NCBI RefSeq assembly: GCF_014648095.1
Contig: NZ_BMQL01000001.1
Coordinates: forward strand, 248,001 to 312,000
DNA: 64,000 nucleotides
Direction: 5' to 3'
Source: Deinococcus ruber
Lineage (GTDB): Bacteria; Deinococcota; Deinococci; Deinococcales; Deinococcaceae
The translations under genes were made by a program, and so were the position numbers. The stretch's first letter is position 1. Every line of letters starts with the position of its first letter. The notes beneath the pieces were generated by a model. That model searched no databases. It saw only the letters and a program-made list of their open reading frames with translations, and had not been told where the DNA came from. This document shows positions 19,311-30,358 of this stretch, piece by piece.

Positions 19311-20450
19311 ATGCCCGACGTGACATCCGGACTTGAGCAGTACACGCCAGACTTTGCCTCCTCGGTCTGGACGGCCCTGCCCCCTGTTGCCCGGCAGCTG
19401 TTTTCACGCCTGCGTGAACTGTCTGGCTCACAGGCGCGGGTGGCCCTGGTGGGCGGCGCAGTGCGCGACGCGCTTCTGGGGGTCAACAGCGCTTCTCCCG
19501 ACCTCGATTTCGTGGTGTGGGGACAGGACGTGCAGGCGCTGGCGACGGCTCTCGGGCTGCCGTTCGTGTGGCACCCGGTCTACGGCAACGCCACCCTGAG
19601 TCTGCCGGAAGGTTCGCACGTCGATCTGGTCAGCGCCCGCCGCGAAAGCTATGCGGCGGCGGGTGCGCCTCCCCAGCCGCTGCCCGGCACGCTGGAAGAC
19701 GACCTGGCTCGCCGCGACTTCTCGGTAAATACGCTGGCCCTGGAACTTCTGCCAGACGAAGAAAAGCACCTGCTGGGCATGCCGGGCGCACTGGATGACC
19801 TGAAGCACCGAACGCTGCGCCCACTGCATGCGCTCAGCTTTCACGACGACGCCTCACGGCTGGTGCGCGGCGCACGGCTGGCGGCCCGCCTCGGACTGAA
19901 CGCCCATCCCGAGTTGCTGGCACAGGTTCCGGCGGCGCTGGAGGTGGCCGAACACACGCCCCGCCTGTACGCCGAATTGAAGCTGATGTTGTACGAAGCC
20001 CGGCCCGGCAGCGCTGCCCGGTTCCTGACCGACTGGGGGGCTGGGACGCTGCTTCCAGAGACAGCAGTGGCGCTGTTGGAACGCCTGGACGCCCAGACCG
20101 ATCCCGATCCGTTGCTGGCGGCGGCTCTGCTGCTGAGCACCGCCCCAGAGCCGGACGCACTGGCAACGCGCCTGAACCTGGGAGAACGCCCCGCCGCGCT
20201 GCTGGCCCGCGCCCACACTGACCGCCCGTACCCGGCCCACAGCCCGGAGTACCGACTGCGCGAGCTGCTGAACCTGACGCCGCCGTATGTGCCGCTTCAG
20301 GGCCGCGACCTGCTGTCCCTGGGCCTGAGCGCCGGGCCAGAGTTGGGCAGGGTGCTGGCGTGGCTGGCAGAGCAGCGGCGAAACGGGCGCTTTGCGTCGC
20401 GCCAGGACGAACTGGACGCCGTTCGGGAGCACCTGGGGAAGGGCGGCTGA
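19311..20450 (+). CDS. tRNA nucleotidyltransferase (CCA-, CC- or A-adding type)
   Basis: The 379-residue class II enzyme has VALVGGAVRDALLG (about residues 43-56) and the metal-binding DLDFVVWG pair of aspartates. Also present are the RRDFSVNTLAL motif (about 137) and the DASRLVRGARLAARLG motif (about 181). It adds C and/or A to the 3' end of tRNA. Deinococcus is known to split the job between separate CC-adding and A-adding enzymes, so this may be one of the pair; a single protein cannot be assigned by eye. The next gene starts within its stop codon (TGATG), so it heads an operon with the inactive M50-like protein. Confidence 0.88.
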   Translation: MPDVTSGLEQYTPDFASSVWTALPPVARQLFSRLRELSGSQARVALVGGAVRDALLGVNSASPDLDFVVWGQDVQALATALGLPFVWHPVYGNATLSLPEGSHVDLVSARRESYAAAGAPPQPLPGTLEDDLARRDFSVNTLALELLPDEEKHLLGMPGALDDLKHRTLRPLHALSFHDDASRLVRGARLAARLGLNAHPELLAQVPAALEVAEHTPRLYAELKLMLYEARPGSAARFLTDWGAGTLLPETAVALLERLDAQTDPDPLLAAALLLSTAPEPDALATRLNLGERPAALLARAHTDRPYPAHSPEYRLRELLNLTPPYVPLQGRDLLSLGLSAGPELGRVLAWLAEQRRNGRFASRQDELDAVREHLGKGG

Positions 20451-21082
20451 TGTTCGGCCCCATTACCCTGATCGCCCGCGATCCGCTGGTGCTGTTGCTG
20501 CTGGCGCTGGGGGTACTGGGAGGAGTGGCACTGCATAACATCGGTCAGGCGTGGCTGGCCCGCTGGCTGCACGATTCGGCGGCCCGCGACGCTGGCTTCA
20601 CCTCGCCGGAACCCGCCGTCCATTTCTCGCTGGCGTCTGTGGCGCTGTATCTGCTGCTGGGGCTGGCCCTGCCGCGCACGGTGCCGCTGAGTCCGGCGCT
20701 GCGTGGCTGGCGCGGTCTGCTGACACTGCTGTCGGGGCCGCTGCTGCTGCTGCTGACGGCGTTGCTCCTGCTGCTGCTTCAGCGGCTGCAACAGCTCACG
20801 CTCAGCGGCTTCGATGCACTGGGGCTGGCGCTGGGCCGCGCCGGGTATACCCTGGCTCAGCACGCGGTCTTCTTCTGCATGCCGCTGCCCGATCTGGACG
20901 TGGGCCGCGCTCTGGCACTGTCCGGGCCGCGTGCGCTGAAACAGGCGATGGGAACACTCAGTGGAGCCGGTCGGCTGCTGGCATACATTCTCTGGCTGCT
21001 GCTGGCCCTGTCGGGGGCGCTCACGCTGGCTGCCGATCCGCTGTGGCATGGTCTGAACGTCGTGGTGGGCTGGCTGCCATAA
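20450..21082 (+). CDS. Inactive M50 (site-2 protease-like) membrane protein
   Basis: The 210-residue protein has about five membrane segments and aligns in layout with the M50 protease encoded directly downstream. Where that protein has [15 protein letters not shown], this one reads [15 protein letters not shown], so the HExxH zinc motif is lost (H-N-x-x-Q). Where the live protein has [11 protein letters not shown], this one has [12 protein letters not shown], keeping only the aspartate region. It therefore looks like a duplicated intramembrane protease that lost catalysis and may regulate or chaperone its neighbour. The start ATG 20450 overlaps the previous stop. Assignment rests on motif position rather than high identity. 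Confidence 0.65.
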   Translation: MFGPITLIARDPLVLLLLALGVLGGVALHNIGQAWLARWLHDSAARDAGFTSPEPAVHFSLASVALYLLLGLALPRTVPLSPALRGWRGLLTLLSGPLLLLLTALLLLLLQRLQQLTLSGFDALGLALGRAGYTLAQHAVFFCMPLPDLDVGRALALSGPRALKQAMGTLSGAGRLLAYILWLLLALSGALTLAADPLWHGLNVVVGWLP

Positions 21083-21154
21083 GCGCCAGAGTGTCCGGGC
21101 GCAGGCAGACGCGTCGGGGCCATTGGCTCAGGGCCAGCCGCTAGACTGCCGGGC

Positions 21155-21772
21155 ATGGGTCTTCTTAGCCTGCTGTCCAGCAATCCAGCCGCATTTGTCA
21201 TCATTGCCGTTGCGCTGATACTTTCACTCACCGTCCACGAGTTCGCCCACGCCTTCGTCGCCGACCGTCTGGGCGACCCCACACCGCGCCGCGCCGGACG
21301 GGTCACCCTCAACCCGCTGGCCCACCTCGACCCTTTCGGCGCACTGCTGCTGCTGGTCGCGGGCTTCGGCTTCGCAAAGCCGGTGCCGATCAATCCAAAC
21401 AATCTGGGCCGCTGGGGCAGCCTGTGGGTCTCGGCGGCTGGCCCGATCAGCAACATCCTGATTGCCATTCTCGCCGCCCTTCTCCTGAAATTCCTGCCTC
21501 ACAGCAATCTCAGTGATACCGTCCTTATCACGGTGCTGGGCATCAACATCGTGCTGGCGATCTTCAATCTGTTGCCGATTCCCCTGCTCGACGGCAGCCG
21601 CATTCTGGCGGCCATCTTTCCCCGCACACTTGGCCGCGCTCTGCTGGAATTCGAAATGCAGCCGTACAGCTTTATCCTGGTCATGGTCATCATCTATTTC
21701 GGACGCAATCAGATAGGCGGCATCATCAACGGTGTAGAAGACTGGGTTCTGACGATCTTCGGCATCGCCTGA
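21155..21772 (+). CDS. Site-2 protease family (M50) intramembrane metalloprotease
   Basis: The 205-residue protein has the zinc motif HEFAH ([18 protein letters not shown], about residues 27-44). The [17 protein letters not shown] segment is typical of the short bacterial M50 group, and the third ligand is in [12 protein letters not shown]. It has no PDZ domain, placing it in the compact YwhC/Rv1823-like class rather than RseP. It would cut membrane-bound substrates within the bilayer. A TAGACT box (21142-21147) seven bases before ATG 21155 indicates its own leaderless transcript, although it also follows the inactive paralogue by 72 bases. A strong terminator follows. Confidence 0.92.
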   Translation: MGLLSLLSSNPAAFVIIAVALILSLTVHEFAHAFVADRLGDPTPRRAGRVTLNPLAHLDPFGALLLLVAGFGFAKPVPINPNNLGRWGSLWVSAAGPISNILIAILAALLLKFLPHSNLSDTVLITVLGINIVLAIFNLLPIPLLDGSRILAAIFPRTLGRALLEFEMQPYSFILVMVIIYFGRNQIGGIINGVEDWVLTIFGIA

Positions 21773-21789
21773 TTCAAACGAATCTCCAA

Positions 21790-21840
21790 GAAGTAAGGAA
21801 GCGGGCCAGTTGCTATGACTGGCCCGCTTCCTTCTTCTTT
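21790..21840. terminator. Bidirectional terminator
   Basis: GGAAGCGGGCCAGT and ACTGGCCCGCTTCC form a 14-bp perfect stem around TGCTATG. TTCTTCTTTCC follows on one side. It separates the M50 gene from the convergent PAQR gene. Confidence 0.9.
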
Positions 21841-21852
21841 CCTCTTCCCCCT

Positions 21853-22530
21853 TTACCGCAGGGTGAACATCATGGCGACGTGTGCCCCGGTGCCGCCCAA
21901 CACGAACAGGTGCCAGACCTCGTGAAAGCCCCAGTTGCGCGGAAAGCTACGTCCGCCCGCGAACGGACTCCAGCGCTTGGTGGCGTACACCACCGCGCCC
22001 AGCGTGTACAGTGCGCCGCCCACACCCAGCCAGATCATCGCGGCGGTGGGCAGCGTGCGGGCAAGCTGCGGCACGAAGGCCAACGCCATCCAGCCCATAG
22101 CCACGTACAGCAGTGTGCTGATCCAGCGCGGCAGCCGCATGGTCAGCATTTTCAACAGAATGCCGCTGATGGCGATGCCCCAGATGACCCACAGCACCAC
22201 GCTCTGCCACACGCCGCTCAGGCCCAAGTAGGCAAGCGGGGTATAGCTTCCGGCGATCAGCAGAAAGATGGCGCTGTGGTCGAGCTTCCGGAGCCACAGC
22301 ATCGCCCGCTCATTCACCCGCAGGCTGTGATACGTGGCCGACGAGGCATACAGCGCCGCCATGCTCACCCCGAAGACGACAAAGGGCCACAGCGGCAGAT
22401 GGTGCTCGTGCGCCCACACCAGCAGGCCCGCCAGCACCGGGAACGCCAGCAGCGCCCCTGCCCAGTGCGTCAGGCTGTTGACCGGTTCACGGAGGCGGGC
22501 AGGAAACTGGCGAAGCCGTAGGCGCGTCAT
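21853..22530 (-). CDS. trhA: Hemolysin III / PAQR family membrane protein (TrhA-like)
   Basis: The 225-residue protein has seven hydrophobic segments and the HlyIII signatures. [12 protein letters not shown] is near the start, SATYHSL at about residue 64 and a closing [12 protein letters not shown]. The histidines in these motifs are the conserved metal-site residues of PAQR proteins. Such proteins sit in the inner membrane and are linked to membrane-lipid homeostasis; older names call them hemolysin III without good evidence of haemolysis. Its upstream side is separated from guaB by repeat copy C, so it is likely transcribed separately. Confidence 0.93.
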   Translation of the reverse strand: MTRLRLRQFPARLREPVNSLTHWAGALLAFPVLAGLLVWAHEHHLPLWPFVVFGVSMAALYASSATYHSLRVNERAMLWLRKLDHSAIFLLIAGSYTPLAYLGLSGVWQSVVLWVIWGIAISGILLKMLTMRLPRWISTLLYVAMGWMALAFVPQLARTLPTAAMIWLGVGGALYTLGAVVYATKRWSPFAGGRSFPRNWGFHEVWHLFVLGGTGAHVAMMFTLR

Positions 22531-22581
22531 GCTTGTAGTGTACGCTTTCGCAGCAAGGGAAGTGACAGATTGTCAGGAAGG

Positions 22582-22680
22582 GTGTGGCCTGTGACTTGTA
22601 GCTGGTGGAAAAAGCCCAACCACCTTGCCGCTCTCTCGGATTCCCGGATGTTCCTACACGCTACAAGCCACGCGCCACAC
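22582..22680. repeat. Small inverted-repeat (MITE-like) element, copy C
   Basis: Terminal inverted repeats of about 21 bp match at about 18 positions, beginning GTGTGGC and ending GCCACAC, around a non-coding core shared with copy B. It abuts the guaB stop codon by two bases. Confidence 0.75.
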
Positions 22681-22682
22681 GC

Positions 22683-24499
<1,817 letters not shown>

Positions 24500-24509
24500 A
24501 ATCAAACCT

Positions 24510-24535
24510 GCCCGCCTCGTGCGGGCTTTTTTGTT
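24510..24535 (+). terminator. Terminator of tRNA-Ala
   Basis: GCCCGC-CTCGT-GCGGGC followed by TTTTTTG, ten bases after the tRNA. Confidence 0.9.
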
Positions 24536-24593
24536 GTCTGTCCCCACGAGGCGGGCAGCGCACAACGGAATTGCAGGAAAGCATGGCATTCCC

Positions 24594-24642
24594 AAAAAAG
24601 AAAAGAGGAACCTTTCGGCTCCCCTCTCCTTTCTACTTTATC
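24594..24642 (-). terminator. Terminator of the DEAD-box helicase gene
   Basis: On the minus strand GGGGAGCC-GAAA-GGTTCCTC with a GAAA tetraloop is followed by TTTTCTTTTTT, just after the helicase stop codon. Confidence 0.85.
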
Positions 24643-24659
24643 AACAGGCTGACGCTGGT

Positions 24660-26441
24660 TTAGCGGCGGCGCTCGTCGTCACGGGGACGGAACTCGCGGT
24701 CGCTGAAATCGCTGCGGGGACGGCTGGTGCCGCTGTCACGTGCACCTTCACGGCTGCCACTGCCACCGAAGCGCCCACGTCCACCCTGGCTGCCGCCGCC
24801 GCCCTGGTTGCCGTAGCTGCGCCCGCCCTGATACCCGCCCCGGCTGCCGCCGTCACGGCTGCCAAAGCTGCGGCTGCCTTCGCGCTCACGCGGCTCCTGA
24901 AGTTCGGGCAGTTCGTCGGGAATGGTCACGGTCACTTCACCGTCGAGCGGCGACAGCTTCAGCAGCTTCTGAGCGACCTCGGTCGGCACGTCGGCCACAG
25001 CACCGATTCCGTTGGTAGTCAGGCGCACCTTGCCCAGCGAGCGGCTCTCGATGTTGGTGCTGCGAGAAATCAGGGCCACTGCACGCGGCACGCCCATCCG
25101 TCCGCCTTCCAGCATCACGGCCACGACGTTCTCTTCACCGCTCAGCAGGCTGACGCTGCGGGTGGGCTGCGTCGCACCGTTGATGCGGGCCAGGGCACGC
25201 GACAGCGCCTCGATGCCCAGTTCGCTGAACAGACGCTCGGCCTCGGAGCGGAACGGTTCGGCAAATTCGGTGCCGACAGCCCGCACTTCGTTGGCAGCGG
25301 TCTGCGCTCCGGCCTCACGCACTTCCTTGGCAGTGGGGTGAGCGCGTTCCTTGAAGTGCACGCCCGTCGCGTGCTCCAGGTTCCTCAGTTCGCGCTGCTC
25401 ACGGTCGCCGAAGAGCACGATGGCGGTGCCGGTGCGGCCAGCACGGCCAGTACGGCCCGAACGGTGCACGTAGCTCTCGGGGTCCTGCGGCAGGTGGTAC
25501 TGCACCACCAGATCGACCTCGGGAATGTCCAGTCCGCGTGCTGCCACGTCGGTGGCGACCAGCACGCGCACACGACCGCTGCGGAAGGCTCCCAGGGCGC
25601 GTTCACGCTGGCTTTGGGCGAGGTCGCCGTGCAGCGCCTCGGCTTCGATGCCGCGGTGGATCAGTTCGAGGGCCAGTTCGTCGACCTCGCGCTTGGTGCG
25701 GGTGAAGATGATGGCCCGCTCGGGGTTGTACACCGTCAGCAGGTCGGCCAGCAGGCGGGTACGGGTGCGCCCGGCACGAATCTTGAGGTGCTCGACGCTG
25801 GTGGCGGCCTGCATCCGGCTGTCACCGACCAGATCGACGGTCAGCGGGTTGTCGAGGTAGTTGCGGGCGAGGCGGGCCAGTCCATCGGGGATGGTGGCGC
25901 TGAAGAGCATCGTCTGGCGCTCTTTGGGCGTGCTGCTCAGGATGCTTTCGATGGCGTCGGCGAAGCCCACGCTCAGCATCTCGTCGGCCTCGTCCAGCAC
26001 CGCGAACTGCACATTCTCCAGCGACAGGTTGCCGCGCTCGATGTGATCCATGATGCGTCCGGGCGTACCGACGACCACGTCAACGCCGCGCTGAAGGGCC
26101 TTCTCCTGCGGGCCATACGCAGCGCCGCCGTAGATGGTGAGGGTTTCGATGGCGGGGCCGCTCTTCGAGAACTCTTCGGACACCTGCTTGGCAAGCTCGC
26201 GGGTCGGGGCCATAACGATGGCACGCGGCAGACGGCCCCGGTCACGGCTGGGCGTCAGCTTGCTGAGGATCGGCAGAGCAAACGCCAGCGTCTTGCCGGT
26301 GCCGGTGCGGGCGCGTCCGATGAGGTCGCGGCCCTGGAGGGTGAAGGGGAGCGTCTGCTCCTGGATGGGAGACGCTTCGAGGATGCCGCGCTCGGCGAGC
26401 AAAGCGGCCAGTTCTGGGCTAACCAGTTCAGTAAACTGCAT
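24660..26441 (-). CDS. DEAD-box RNA helicase with DbpA-like RNA-binding domain and Gly/Arg tail
   Basis: The 593-residue protein has all helicase motifs: Q motif SPIQEQTLPF, Walker A RTGTGKT, VLDEADEML (DEAD), LFSATIP (SAT) and HRSGRTGRAGRTG. After the core (about 1-365) comes a region like the DbpA RNA-binding RRM fold (ENVVAVMLEGGRMG...LKLSPLDGEVTVTIPDE, about 440-525). A low-complexity tail of about 70 residues follows, rich in Gly, Arg, Ser and Tyr (RGG-like). It probably unwinds structured RNA in ribosome assembly or cold adaptation. The tail resembles those that drive condensate formation. AAAGGA six bases before ATG 26441 fixes the start. Confidence 0.95.
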   Translation of the reverse strand: MQFTELVSPELAALLAERGILEASPIQEQTLPFTLQGRDLIGRARTGTGKTLAFALPILSKLTPSRDRGRLPRAIVMAPTRELAKQVSEEFSKSGPAIETLTIYGGAAYGPQEKALQRGVDVVVGTPGRIMDHIERGNLSLENVQFAVLDEADEMLSVGFADAIESILSSTPKERQTMLFSATIPDGLARLARNYLDNPLTVDLVGDSRMQAATSVEHLKIRAGRTRTRLLADLLTVYNPERAIIFTRTKREVDELALELIHRGIEAEALHGDLAQSQRERALGAFRSGRVRVLVATDVAARGLDIPEVDLVVQYHLPQDPESYVHRSGRTGRAGRTGTAIVLFGDREQRELRNLEHATGVHFKERAHPTAKEVREAGAQTAANEVRAVGTEFAEPFRSEAERLFSELGIEALSRALARINGATQPTRSVSLLSGEENVVAVMLEGGRMGVPRAVALISRSTNIESRSLGKVRLTTNGIGAVADVPTEVAQKLLKLSPLDGEVTVTIPDELPELQEPREREGSRSFGSRDGGSRGGYQGGRSYGNQGGGGSQGGRGRFGGSGSREGARDSGTSRPRSDFSDREFRPRDDERRR

Positions 26442-26815
26442 GTGATGTCCTTTCCGGGGGTACGTCCGGCGAACACCACGCTGCCTGACTCACCGCTGCT
26501 CTCACATCTCAGTTGCACCTAATGACGAGTTGCACTGACGTGACGAAGAGCCGAACTTCCCCCAAGTCGCGCTGGCTATCAGCGGGCGCGATGGTTACGC
26601 GGCCTGAAATTCTTTCCGGGCCGACAACAGTTATAGAGTATACACGGATAGTTGCGAAAGTGCCACTGCTCAGGCCAGGACGCTGTGCGCTTTGATGTTG
26701 GCGCTGTGTTTGGCCTGCGTCTGCCTGCCAAGAAACTCAGGGAACAGCAGCACAGAAAACAGGCGACCATGCCGAGCGGGTCGCCTGTTCTGATGAAGGG
26801 ATGAAGGCAGCCGGT
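26442..26815. other. Gene-free interval with hxlR terminator
   Basis: The 374 bases between the helicase start and the hxlR stop contain no supported gene. The right half holds the hxlR terminator. The AT-rich stretch ACAGTTATAGAGTATACACGG near 26627-26647 is a likely promoter zone for the helicase gene, leaving a long 5' leader of the kind often seen on cold-inducible helicase mRNAs. Confidence 0.5.
26757..26791 (-). terminator. Terminator of hxlR
   Basis: AACAGGCGACC and GGTCGCCTGTT form an 11-bp stem. On the minus strand it is followed by TTCTGTGCTG, a weak T tract. Position after the hxlR stop supports the call. Confidence 0.65.
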
Positions 26816-27184
26816 TTACTGCGCCAACATTTCCAGCGGCTGAGTGGCTGTTGCAGCCGGGTCGTGCAGGTGGGCACGTGCCCAGGCGTCGATGGCGTCG
26901 ATCACCGACTGCAGTTCGCGCCCGGCCTCGGTGAGGCTGTAGATGCTGCGGGCCAGCTTGCCCGTTACCTCGGCGTCGGTGGCCTTGCTGATGATACCCA
27001 GCAGTTCGAGCTGTTCCAGGCGCTGCGTGAGGGTGGCGCTGTTGCAACCGCCGACCAGACGTGACAGTTCATTGAAGCCCCGGTCTCCGGTCAGCAGCGC
27101 CCGCACAATGTGCAGCACCCACTTCTCCTGCAACACCCCGATAGCCTGGTAAACCGGGCAGAACGTGGTGGCATGTTGATTCAT
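26816..27184 (-). CDS. HxlR-family transcriptional regulator
   Basis: The 122-residue protein is a single HxlR winged helix. [23 protein letters not shown] comes first, followed by the recognition-helix region [29 protein letters not shown] and the wing [10 protein letters not shown]. HxlR proteins are dimeric repressors or activators that often sense electrophiles or disulfide stress through an N-terminal cysteine; Cys9 (TTFCPVYQ) is in that place. It is divergent from a nitroreductase gene with 87 bases between start codons, a common arrangement in which the regulator controls the reductase. The CAGTGCTTGACT promoter core lies in that gap. Confidence 0.92.
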   Translation of the reverse strand: MNQHATTFCPVYQAIGVLQEKWVLHIVRALLTGDRGFNELSRLVGGCNSATLTQRLEQLELLGIISKATDAEVTGKLARSIYSLTEAGRELQSVIDAIDAWARAHLHDPAATATQPLEMLAQ

Positions 27185-27236
27185 GCGCTCAGTATAGGAC
27201 CTTCGATCAGGGGAATTCTAGTACTTGTCACAGTGC

Positions 27237-27265
27237 TTGACTTTTTAAACTACTTCATCTAACCT
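27237..27265 (+). promoter_or_regulatory. Promoter of the nitroreductase gene
   Basis: TTGACT (-35, 27237-27242), a 17-base spacer and TAACCT (-10, 27260-27265). The start codon follows six bases after the -10 box, so the mRNA should be leaderless. The flanking AGTACTTGTCACAGTGCTT has imperfect symmetry and is a candidate HxlR operator. Confidence 0.75.
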
Positions 27266-27271
27266 CTGGGC

Positions 27272-27892
27272 ATGACCGCAACCACCACCAAAACATTGAC
27301 CGTTCAGGAAGCCATCGAGACCCGCGTCAGCATTCGCAAGTTCGTTCAGGAGCCGATGGACCAGAACGACCTGCACGAGATTCTGCGCCTGGCGACCCTG
27401 GCCCCCACCGCCAACAACGTGCAGCCGACCCGCTTCGCCGTGATCCAGAACAAGGAACTTCAGCAGAAGTTGCAGGAAGTCAGCTACAACCAGAGCCAGA
27501 TCACCAGTGCCCCGGCTGTCATTGTCGTGTACAGCGATTTCGAGGATGTCCTTGAGAACGTCGAGCAGAACTTTCCCGCCAGCATGGGCGAAGAGCAGAT
27601 TCAGAGCCGCGCCGCTGCCCTGCGTCAGCAGTTCGGCCAGCAGGACGTGGCGCAGCGCGGCCAGTGGGCACTCAGCCAGGCCAACATCACCTTCGGCTTC
27701 CTGATGGTGGCGGCACGCGGCAAGGGCTACGACACCGTGCCGATGCTCGGCTTCCAGCCCGAAAAGGTGCGCGAGCTGCTGGGCCTGCCCGAGCACGTGC
27801 AGTTCGCGGGCCTGCTGCCCATCGGCAAGCGTGCCGAGGAAGGCTTCCCGCACCACCGCCACAGCATCGAGCGCGTCACCAAGTTCTACTAA
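27272..27892 (+). CDS. Nitroreductase family FMN-dependent oxidoreductase
   Basis: The 206-residue protein has the nitroreductase fold. [14 protein letters not shown] carries the FMN-phosphate-binding RRSIR-type arginines. [19 protein letters not shown] forms the second FMN contact, and [27 protein letters not shown] comes near the C terminus. It would use NAD(P)H to reduce nitro compounds or quinones in the cytoplasm. It is likely controlled by the divergent HxlR regulator. The start is set by the leaderless promoter. A perfect hairpin terminator follows 40 bases after the stop. Confidence 0.93.
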   Translation: MTATTTKTLTVQEAIETRVSIRKFVQEPMDQNDLHEILRLATLAPTANNVQPTRFAVIQNKELQQKLQEVSYNQSQITSAPAVIVVYSDFEDVLENVEQNFPASMGEEQIQSRAAALRQQFGQQDVAQRGQWALSQANITFGFLMVAARGKGYDTVPMLGFQPEKVRELLGLPEHVQFAGLLPIGKRAEEGFPHHRHSIERVTKFY

Positions 27893-27930
27893 ACGCAGCC
27901 AATCACCGCAGCCAAGCAGTCACCAGATAA

Positions 27931-27975
27931 CACGAAAGAGCGGCCCGGAAGAAATTCCTGGGCCGCTTTTTCGTG
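27931..27975. terminator. Terminator of the nitroreductase gene
   Basis: CACGAAAGAGCGGCCC...GGGCCGCTTTTTCGTG is a long palindrome with a T run. It works on both strands in principle and also separates the convergent GGDEF gene. Confidence 0.88.
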
Positions 27976-28079
27976 GCGTGTCGTCTGCGGAAGAAGCACG
28001 CCTGATAGCGACTGGCGTCCAATTTCCGGAGCGACGGAACAGCAGCGGCGCGGGATTCACAGCGGTTTCCGGATGCCTG

Positions 28080-29108
28080 CTAGCCCAGAGGCTGTGTCTC
28101 CGGCCCGAAGTCGGTCATCACCCGGTTTTTTCCTTCTGCCTTGGCACGGTACATCAGTGTATCGGCGCGTGCGATGGCTGTTCCCTGTGTGTCGTCCGGA
28201 CGCAGTCTGGTGGCTCCGATGCTCACGGTGACGTGTTGGCCCGCCACATCGAGCGCCTCGATTCCCTCACGGACGCGGCGCAGATCGGTGAGCAACGCGG
28301 CGGCATCTTCGGCCAGCATCAGAAACTCCTCGCCGCCCCAGCGCCCGATCAGCGATGTGGGAGCCGCCTCTTTCATGGTCTGCGCCACGCCCTGCAAGAC
28401 CTGATCGCCGACGTTATGACCCAGCCGATCATTGATGCGCTTGAAATCGTCGATATCGAGCAGCGCCAGACACATGGGCTGCTGCGCCGACAGAGCATAT
28501 TCCAGAGACGCATACAGCGCGTGGCGGTTGGCGATCTGGGTCAGCGAATCGGTGTAAGCGAGCTTTTCTATCGTCTGGGCATACGTCAATACGGCGGCGT
28601 GTCGGTACTGATACAGGCTCAGCATGACCAGCAGGATCAGGGCAATCACGACCAGGAGTTCGACATACAGCTCTATTCCCAGCTTGTCTGGCCCCAGGAA
28701 GCGGACCACCAGCACAATCGTCAGAACCAGATGCAGCACATACATCCCGACGATCATGGTGATGGCGGGCCGCCGTTCAAAGACGATCAGCAGGATCGAG
28801 GCCGCCAGCAGCACCACCGGAGCCAGAAATTGCAGATAGATCGGCTGAAAATCGCCCGGCGAGAGCAGTCCCAGATGCACCATCAGAACGTAGATGATGG
28901 ATGTCCACCCGGCAATATGTTCTACGAGGCGAAAGTAATTGCGGCGCAACAGATACAGACACAGAACGCAGGCAAAGACCGTGAAAGGCTGCGTGTAATT
29001 CAGAAAGTGCAGGATCAGGGTATTGCCCGAACCGTACCAGCTTAACGTCAGCCCAACGATGATAGCGAACAGGACGATGTTGTAGATGCTGCGTTTTTCT
29101 GGATTCAC
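28080..29108 (-). CDS. Membrane-bound diguanylate cyclase (GGDEF)
   Basis: The 342-residue protein has about six membrane segments in residues 15-170, then a coiled linker (YAQTIEKLAYTDSLTQIANRHALY). A GGDEF domain follows, with the active loop RWGGEEF (about 267), metal aspartate in ALLDIDDFKRIND and the closing AEGKNRV. GGEEF is a catalytically competent variant, so it probably makes cyclic di-GMP from two GTP. The membrane part is not of a named sensor type. No inhibitory RxxD site is seen five residues before the GGEEF loop, so product inhibition is unlikely. Confidence 0.9.
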   Translation of the reverse strand: MNPEKRSIYNIVLFAIIVGLTLSWYGSGNTLILHFLNYTQPFTVFACVLCLYLLRRNYFRLVEHIAGWTSIIYVLMVHLGLLSPGDFQPIYLQFLAPVVLLAASILLIVFERRPAITMIVGMYVLHLVLTIVLVVRFLGPDKLGIELYVELLVVIALILLVMLSLYQYRHAAVLTYAQTIEKLAYTDSLTQIANRHALYASLEYALSAQQPMCLALLDIDDFKRINDRLGHNVGDQVLQGVAQTMKEAAPTSLIGRWGGEEFLMLAEDAAALLTDLRRVREGIEALDVAGQHVTVSIGATRLRPDDTQGTAIARADTLMYRAKAEGKNRVMTDFGPETQPLG

Positions 29109-29411
29109 GTCCCTCCTGGGCGTTTACTGACAATTCGCCCACTTCATCTTGGCCTATCGGGGCCACTGAATGAAGGCAGGCCTGTCTGCGCGGGTGTCAC
29201 CGCACACAGAACACATCTGGGGCCACAAAACACGGCAACCCGTGCCTTCTGCCGGTCACGGTATGCCGCAGCAACGCACAGAAGCTGGCGTGTAGTATTC
29301 GGGCCGATCTCTCAACAGGATGTCACAGCGTTCAGCCGCCCCCATTGAATGAATGCCGCCCCCCCGTACCCCCAGAGAAACAGGTGAATGTCAGCCCGCA
29401 GTCGGCAGCGT
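29109..29411. other. Gene-free interval
   Basis: The 303 bases between the GGDEF gene and the ABC permease contain no supported gene, hairpin with T tract or repeat copy. A G/C-rich homopolymer patch (CCCCCCCGTACCCCC) lies near 29359-29373. Confidence 0.5.
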
Positions 29412-30242
29412 CTAGGCCTCCCGCCGACCCCGTAAGGTAAGAGCCAGCAGAAAGGCCGCCGTATTGACCAGCACGATGGTCGGCCCCGCTGCCGTGTTCA
29501 GGAAATACGACAGGTACAGGCCGAGCACCCCGCACACCGCGCCCAGCACCGCTGCCATGACCACCATGCGCCGCAGACTGGGGGCAAACAGCCGGGCCGA
29601 GGCCGCCGAGGTGATGAGCAGCGAGACGCTGAGCGTGGTGCCGACGAGCTGCACCGTGAGCACCACGACCAGCCCCACCAGAATCAGCAGCAGGTTGTTC
29701 AGGCGGCGCACCGGCAGGCCCACCACCCGCGCCTCGGTGGGATCGAAACTGACCAGCAGCAGCTCTTTTTGCACCGCCCACAGCGTAAAAGCCACCACCA
29801 GCGTCACTGCCAGCGCTCCCCACAGATCGGCGCTGGTGACGCCCAGCGGGTTGCCGATCAGGAAGTTGGCGAGGTCGGTGCTGTAGGTGGGGGCGCGGCT
29901 GAGCATCGTGACGCCCAGCGCGAACATGCCCACGAACACGATGCCGATGGCGCTGTCCTGCTTCAGCCCGCTGCGCTGCGACACGAATCCGATGCCCAGC
30001 GCCGTGAAGATGGCTGCCAGCACCGCGCCCAGCAGCAGATTGATATTGAGCAGGAACGCGCCCACGATGCCGGGCAGCACCGCATGGCTCATGGCGTCTC
30101 CGATATAGCTCAGGCCGCGCAGCACCACCCACACGCCCACCAGCGCACACAGCACGCTGACGGTGATGACAGCGATGAGGGCGCGAACAAAAAACCCGAG
30201 GGTCAGCGGGTCGGCAAGGGAATGAAGCAGAGCCTGAAGCAT
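29412..30242 (-). CDS. Manganese/zinc ABC transporter permease (ABC-3 family)
   Basis: The 276-residue protein has eight or nine membrane segments and the ABC-3 signature. [25 protein letters not shown] contains the conserved SHAVLPG metal-path loop, and [16 protein letters not shown] is the ATPase coupling loop. It would import Mn2+ or Zn2+. The ATG 30242 is the start of the conserved TM1; 64 more codons upstream are open but overlap a promoter-like region. Unusually, no ATP-binding protein or metal-binding lipoprotein gene is next to it, so partners must be encoded elsewhere. A 6+6 inverted repeat lies 20-38 bases upstream. Confidence 0.85.
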   Translation of the reverse strand: MLQALLHSLADPLTLGFFVRALIAVITVSVLCALVGVWVVLRGLSYIGDAMSHAVLPGIVGAFLLNINLLLGAVLAAIFTALGIGFVSQRSGLKQDSAIGIVFVGMFALGVTMLSRAPTYSTDLANFLIGNPLGVTSADLWGALAVTLVVAFTLWAVQKELLLVSFDPTEARVVGLPVRRLNNLLLILVGLVVVLTVQLVGTTLSVSLLITSAASARLFAPSLRRMVVMAAVLGAVCGVLGLYLSYFLNTAAGPTIVLVNTAAFLLALTLRGRREA

Positions 30243-30262
30243 CAGGCCACACTGTAGGGCAT

Positions 30263-30280
30263 TTGAGAAAGGAATCTCAA
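30263..30280. promoter_or_regulatory. Candidate operator upstream of the metal permease
   Basis: TTGAGA-AAGGAA-TCTCAA is a perfect 6-bp inverted repeat with a 6-base spacer, 20 bases before the permease start. Position suits a metalloregulator of the MntR, Fur or Zur kind. The exact half-site does not match a consensus I know. Confidence 0.35.
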
Positions 30281-30358
30281 TAGGCCGGCGAGGGCGACAG
30301 GCAAGCGAGGGTGACGCAGACGACTGTCCTCTTCCCTGCTGGCCTGCCGCTTCTGAGG

